Source: CAYQXJ01 sp964421565 (GTDB lineage Bacteria > Planctomycetota > Brocadiia > SM23-32). From it: a stretch of 17,655 nucleotides of DNA. A program made the position numbers and the translations under genes. The stretch spans positions 1 to 17,655 of the forward strand of contig CAYQXJ010000028.1 of assembly GCA_964421565.1 (NCBI GenBank), read 5' to 3'. Under the pieces are notes generated by a model. The model saw nothing but the letters and a program-made list of their open reading frames with translations. It was not told the DNA's origin and did no database searches. Shown piece after piece: positions 15,787 through 17,655 of the stretch (positions are counted from its first letter, which is position 1; each line of letters begins with the position of its first letter).

Positions 15787-15881
15787 GTCTTGCGCCTTTC
15801 TCAGGCCCTGACGCCTGCTCTTACTTCGGATTCGGACTTAGCCATGGCAAACAATGCCGGCAAAAAAAGGGGAGAAGAGCC

Positions 15882-16133
15882 CTATGTTCCATCAACCAGG
15901 ATCTTGTGCGCCATCCCTCGCCCGAGCATCAGCTTGCTCTCCAGCACCTTCAGCACCATCGGCCCGCGCATGTGGCTGCTGACGACCGTTACCTCGGCGC
16001 CGGGCACCAGGCCCATCTCGCTCAAGCGCCGCACCAAGCCGCGTCCGCCTCGGACGGCCGCCACGACAGCGGTGGTTCCGGGTCTGACCATGCTGAGCGG
16101 CATGCGCGGCCGTGTGGGCATACCTCTGGCCAT
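15882..16133 (-). CDS. feoA: FeoA, SH3-like accessory protein of ferrous iron transport
   Basis: An 83-residue FeoA-family protein with the SH3-like pattern MPLSMVRPGTTAVVAAV, LVRRLSEMGLVPGAEVTVV and a C-terminal beta strand region ending RGMAHKILVDG. FeoA proteins are cytoplasmic partners thought to modulate FeoB. The ATG at 16133 is preferred because GAGGGTGA lies about 8 bases upstream; an in-frame GTG at 16145 (four residues longer) has GGAG 7 bases upstream and cannot be excluded. It follows the regulator stop by one base, so the two are translated together. Confidence 0.92.
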   Translation of the reverse strand: MARGMPTRPRMPLSMVRPGTTAVVAAVRGGRGLVRRLSEMGLVPGAEVTVVSSHMRGPMVLKVLESKLMLGRGMAHKILVDGT

Positions 16134-16134
16134 G

Positions 16135-16893
16135 TTACTTGTCACCCTCTGGCTCCACGGTGATGCCCCGCGCTTCTTCCTTACGCAGGGACAGGCTGTA
16201 ACCCTTCACCTTGATTTCGATGGGATCGCCCAAGGGAGCCACCCTCTCGACTCTCACGACCGACCCGCGCGTCACACCCATGTCGATGATGCGCTGGTTC
16301 GTCGGCCCGGACGCGGCCCGAACCTTAACGATCTTCGCCTTCTGGCCCGGCTTGATCCGGTCCAATGTCAGTGTCTTCACGCTTTCCTCTCCTTTGCGGT
16401 CTGCCTCGAGCCGGGCGCGCGCCTCTTCAAGGCGGGCGGCGCACTCGGCAGAGCGTTGCCTACCCTGGCAGTAGTCGCCGAACCCTCCCTGCCAGGTGCA
16501 GACGTCCAGGGGGCACTCCTCGGCGAACTCCACATAGCGCGCGAGTCGCTCCAGCGCTTCCCGATCCATCACGTGCTCCATCTGGCACGCGTTTTTCTGC
16601 GCCAGCTTGGCATCCAGCCCCAGGATCCTCTCGAAGAAGGTCGTCAACAGCCGGTGCCTGCGCATGACTTCCTCGGCGATTTCGCGGCCCTTCTCAGTCA
16701 GGTCAACCGCGCCGTAAGGCTGGTGGCGGACGAGCTTCCTTTTGACCAGCCTCCTCAGCGCGCCCGTCACGGAAGGCATCGTTACCCCGAGTCGCTCCGC
16801 GATGTCATTTACGTGCACCTTCTGCTTGCGCTCGATAACGCCGAGAATGGCCTCCAGGTAATCTTCCAGGCTTGCGCTCAGCGCTTCTGCCAT
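16135..16893 (-). CDS. DtxR/MntR-family iron-dependent regulator fused to a FeoA-like domain
   Basis: A 252-residue metalloregulator in three parts. Residues 1-65 form a winged helix (VHVNDIAERLGVTMPSVTGALRRLVKRKLV). Residues 66-125 form the metal-binding and dimerisation domain with His80, Cys103, Glu106 and His107 (NACQMEHVMD). The Cys at 103 matches DtxR Cys102, which favours Fe2+ over Mn2+. Residues 170-248 form a FeoA/SH3-like domain (IVKVRAASGP...RIIDMGVTRGSVVRVERV). Between them is a four-cysteine stretch (127, 132, 142, 151). GGGAG lies 7 bases before the ATG. It heads the feo operon and probably senses Fe2+ and represses its own promoter; a dyad sits over the predicted transcription start. 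Confidence 0.92.
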   Translation of the reverse strand: MAEALSASLEDYLEAILGVIERKQKVHVNDIAERLGVTMPSVTGALRRLVKRKLVRHQPYGAVDLTEKGREIAEEVMRRHRLLTTFFERILGLDAKLAQKNACQMEHVMDREALERLARYVEFAEECPLDVCTWQGGFGDYCQGRQRSAECAARLEEARARLEADRKGEESVKTLTLDRIKPGQKAKIVKVRAASGPTNQRIIDMGVTRGSVVRVERVAPLGDPIEIKVKGYSLSLRKEEARGITVEPEGDK

Positions 16894-16922
16894 TGCTGGC
16901 TCCCTTACAGTCCGGGCTCATG

Positions 16923-16936
16923 TTAGCCGACACTAA
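16923..16936 (-). promoter_or_regulatory. Dyad (TTAG...CTAA) over the feo transcription start, possible DtxR-type operator
   Basis: An inverted repeat with 4-bp arms (TTAG and CTAA, 6 bases apart) lies 1 base downstream of the -10 element, covering the expected start site near 16931. Operators of DtxR/IdeR contain TTAGG...CCTAA type arms, so this is a plausible binding site for the adjacent regulator. The match is only partial. Confidence 0.4.
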
Positions 16937-16937
16937 G

Positions 16938-16966
16938 ACTATAAGGCCCCGCGAAATGTTTGTCAA
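16938..16966 (-). promoter_or_regulatory. Sigma-70-type promoter of the dtxR-feoA-feoB operon
   Basis: On the minus strand TTGACA (16966-16961) is followed, 17 bases later, by TATAGT (16943-16938). This is a near-perfect -35/-10 pair inside an AT-rich island in an otherwise GC-rich window. The predicted start near 16931 gives a 5' leader of about 38 bases before the regulator's ATG at 16893. Confidence 0.75.
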
Positions 16967-17135
16967 CCCTAATTTCCAGATTCTCCCGAACCTGCCGCCC
17001 GGTTACCGGATCGAAACACGGTGGCGTAGACCCCAAGCCGCTGGGAGGCATCACCCAGGTCTTTTGGCATCTCTTTCCCTTGCCGATCTGCTGAAACAGT
17101 CTTGCGACACGGAGTGGATCGCGTACGATAGATTG
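16967..17135. other. Non-coding spacer between the feo promoter and the structured RNA region
   Basis: I see no credible coding frame here on either strand, no tRNA and no clear repeat. Frames that cross it are Arg/Ser/Pro-rich and lack ribosome sites. A weak promoter-like pair on the plus strand (TTGCGA at 17102-17107, TACGAT at 17124-17129, 16-base spacing) is the only signal. Confidence 0.4.
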
Positions 17136-17278
17136 AAAGGAAGACCCGGGCGACAGTGCGGCGGCTGATCCCCGCCAGGCTGCTTCCTCCGTCGCTCACT
17201 AGACGGTGAGCTATGGAGGACAGAGAGCCATTCAAGGGCCGCTGGTGCGAGCGCACCCTCGCATCGGCGGCCCTTTTT
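17136..17278 (+). ncRNA. Candidate structured small RNA or 5' leader ending in an intrinsic terminator
   Basis: Three hairpins follow one another on the plus strand: a 5-bp stem at 17160-17176 (GGCGG/CCGCC); an extended stem at 17185-17199 with 17206-17220, with one C/T mismatch and one wobble; and the terminator stem at 17234-17275. No plus-strand gene lies upstream that would need this terminator, so a short independent transcript starting near 17136 is likely. No known RNA family is recognised. It could instead be an attenuated leader for the phage genes beginning at 17318. Transcript ends are inferred. Confidence 0.5.
17234..17278 (+). terminator. Strong intrinsic terminator
   Basis: A continuous 18-bp stem (17234-17251 with 17258-17275, two G/T wobbles) with a 6-base loop CGCACC is followed by a T-tract (TTTTT at 17274-17278, then GTTT). 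On the minus strand there is no comparable T-tract, so it acts in the plus direction. It ends about 40 bases before the first phage gene. Confidence 0.8.
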
Positions 17279-17317
17279 GTTTGGCGATTCGCCCGCGCAA
17301 TCAACGGAGACACTCCG

Positions 17318-17515
17318 ATGGCTGACGACGTCAAAGACGCCATAGAAAGGAACGCGAAGGGACCGCGCCGGGCGAAGGGTGATGTGGGCGAGGTCCAGCA
17401 GCACAGCCTGAAGGACCAGGTCGAGGCCGATCGCTACCTGGCCTCCAGGGACGCCGGCGACAAGCCCACGCGGGCGCTGCGTTTCACCAAGCTCTCTCCA
17501 CCGGGGGCAGCGTGA
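17318..17515 (+). CDS. Small phage-associated protein encoded before the portal gene
   Basis: The 65-residue protein has a helical, hydrophilic body (DDVKDAIERNAKGPRRAKGD, then EVQQHSLKDQVEADRYLAS) and a Phe/Pro tail (LRFTKLSPPGAA). I associate the pattern 'QHSL.DQIEADRYLA...LRF.KL.PPG' with small proteins encoded just before portal genes in prophages; the recognition is from memory and the function is unknown, perhaps a head or adaptor component. The ATG at 17318 has ACGGAG 8 bases upstream and is chosen over an in-frame start at 17213, because that stretch would run through the terminator hairpin. It ends 1 base before the next start. Confidence 0.7.
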   Translation: MADDVKDAIERNAKGPRRAKGDVGEVQQHSLKDQVEADRYLASRDAGDKPTRALRFTKLSPPGAA

Positions 17516-17516
17516 C

Positions 17517-17655
17517 GTGTTCACCTGGCTGAAAAGACTGACGGGTAAGAACGGCGACGCAGAGAACACCGCCTCCCTGCGCCAGGTGGCTCTCGCGCGG
17601 CGGTATCTCGCCCTGGCGCGGTCGGGGGCCCTCAGGGCGCGCTACGACGCGGCCG
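17517..17655 (+). CDS. Phage portal protein, lambda type (N-terminal fragment, cut by the window edge)
   Basis: A frame from GTG at 17517 stays open to the end of the window (46 codons): VFTWLKRLTGKNG, a short linker, then SLRQVALARRYLALARSG and RARYDAA. The start with a basic amphipathic helix and the 'RYDAA' box resemble the N-terminus of lambda-family portal proteins (Phage_portal_2), in which this leads into the first conserved block. It follows the small phage protein with a 1-base gap and GC-rich GGGGG upstream. Only the first tenth of the protein is visible, so the call leans on context. Confidence 0.58.
   Translation, partial: MFTWLKRLTGKNGDAENTASLRQVALARRYLALARSGALRARYDAA

Noticed and set aside
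15787..15881. feoA-feoB gap examined for a promoter or riboswitch
   Set aside because: Only short weak inverted repeats (for example near 15804-15819) and an A-run are seen; nothing specific enough to call.
15565..16926. 453-residue plus-strand open frame opposite feoB, feoA and the regulator
   Set aside because: The opposite strand holds three well-identified genes; this frame is a GC-driven shadow with no recognisable motifs.
17185..17220. Guanidine-II (mini-ykkC) riboswitch, because the hairpin loop has ACGG
   Set aside because: That class needs two similar hairpins with ACGR loops; the next hairpin has loop CGCACC, and no guanidine-related gene follows.
17213..17515. Longer form of the small phage protein starting at 17213
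   Set aside because: The extra 35 residues would be encoded by the terminator hairpin and lack phage-like sequence; the ATG at 17318 has a good ribosome site.
1..17655. CRISPR arrays, tRNA, rRNA, insertion sequences and long direct repeats
   Set aside because: None was seen by eye on either strand.

Overview
The window is about 62% GC by eye, from a Gram-negative (diderm) bacterium. It encodes a secretin, an outer-membrane-type lipoprotein and a complete type IV pilus / type II secretion core. Three things point weakly towards the PVC/planctomycete side of the tree: the style of the pilins (large GspG-like proteins with 'GW(R/H)GPY' motifs), the DtxR-FeoA-FeoB gene set, and the phage portal start at the right edge. 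The taxon cannot be fixed from this sequence alone. Nearly all genes lie on the minus strand.

Layout. (1) 1-958, plus strand: the last codons of a probable AbiEi-type antitoxin, overlapping by one base an AbiEii/AbiGii nucleotidyltransferase toxin. The first Asp of the toxin's expected D-x-D metal motif is Ala. (2) 12958 down to 1057, minus strand: one tightly packed pilus/secretion operon. In transcription order it holds three prepilins, a PilM-PilN (GspL-like) fusion, PilO, PilB/GspE, PilC/GspF, PilP/GspC-like, the PilQ/GspD secretin, a helical-repeat lipoprotein (possible pilotin) and the retraction ATPase PilT. From the fusion gene on, genes overlap or nearly touch (ATGA, TGATG and TAATG junctions), except an 18-base gap between pilC and pilP. 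A GC-rich hairpin separates the first prepilin from the rest. The third prepilin carries a domain resembling ones seen in phage tail proteins. (3) 16893 down to 13100, minus strand: an iron-uptake operon. It encodes a DtxR-type repressor fused to a FeoA-like domain, FeoA, FeoB, the small Cys-rich FeoB-associated membrane protein and an uncharacterised small protein translationally coupled to it. A near-perfect sigma-70 promoter (TTGACA-17-TATAGT) with a TTAG/CTAA dyad over the expected start site lies upstream. (4) 16967-17317: no protein gene. The right half holds consecutive hairpins ending in an 18-bp stem followed by a T-tract on the plus strand, a good candidate for a small RNA or a leader/attenuator. 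(5) 17318-17655, plus strand: a 65-residue phage-associated small protein and the start of a lambda-type portal protein, so a prophage or prophage remnant continues to the right.

How it works together. The pilus genes would build a trans-envelope machine: a PilM/N-PilO-PilP inner-membrane platform, PilC as base, PilB and PilT as opposing motors, and the secretin as outer-membrane pore. No prepilin peptidase is in the window. The feo operon would import Fe2+ under feedback from its own DtxR-like regulator. The most unusual items are the tail-like domain in the large prepilin, the unassigned structured RNA beside the phage genes, the substituted catalytic Asp in AbiEii, and the uncharacterised protein coupled to the feo genes.
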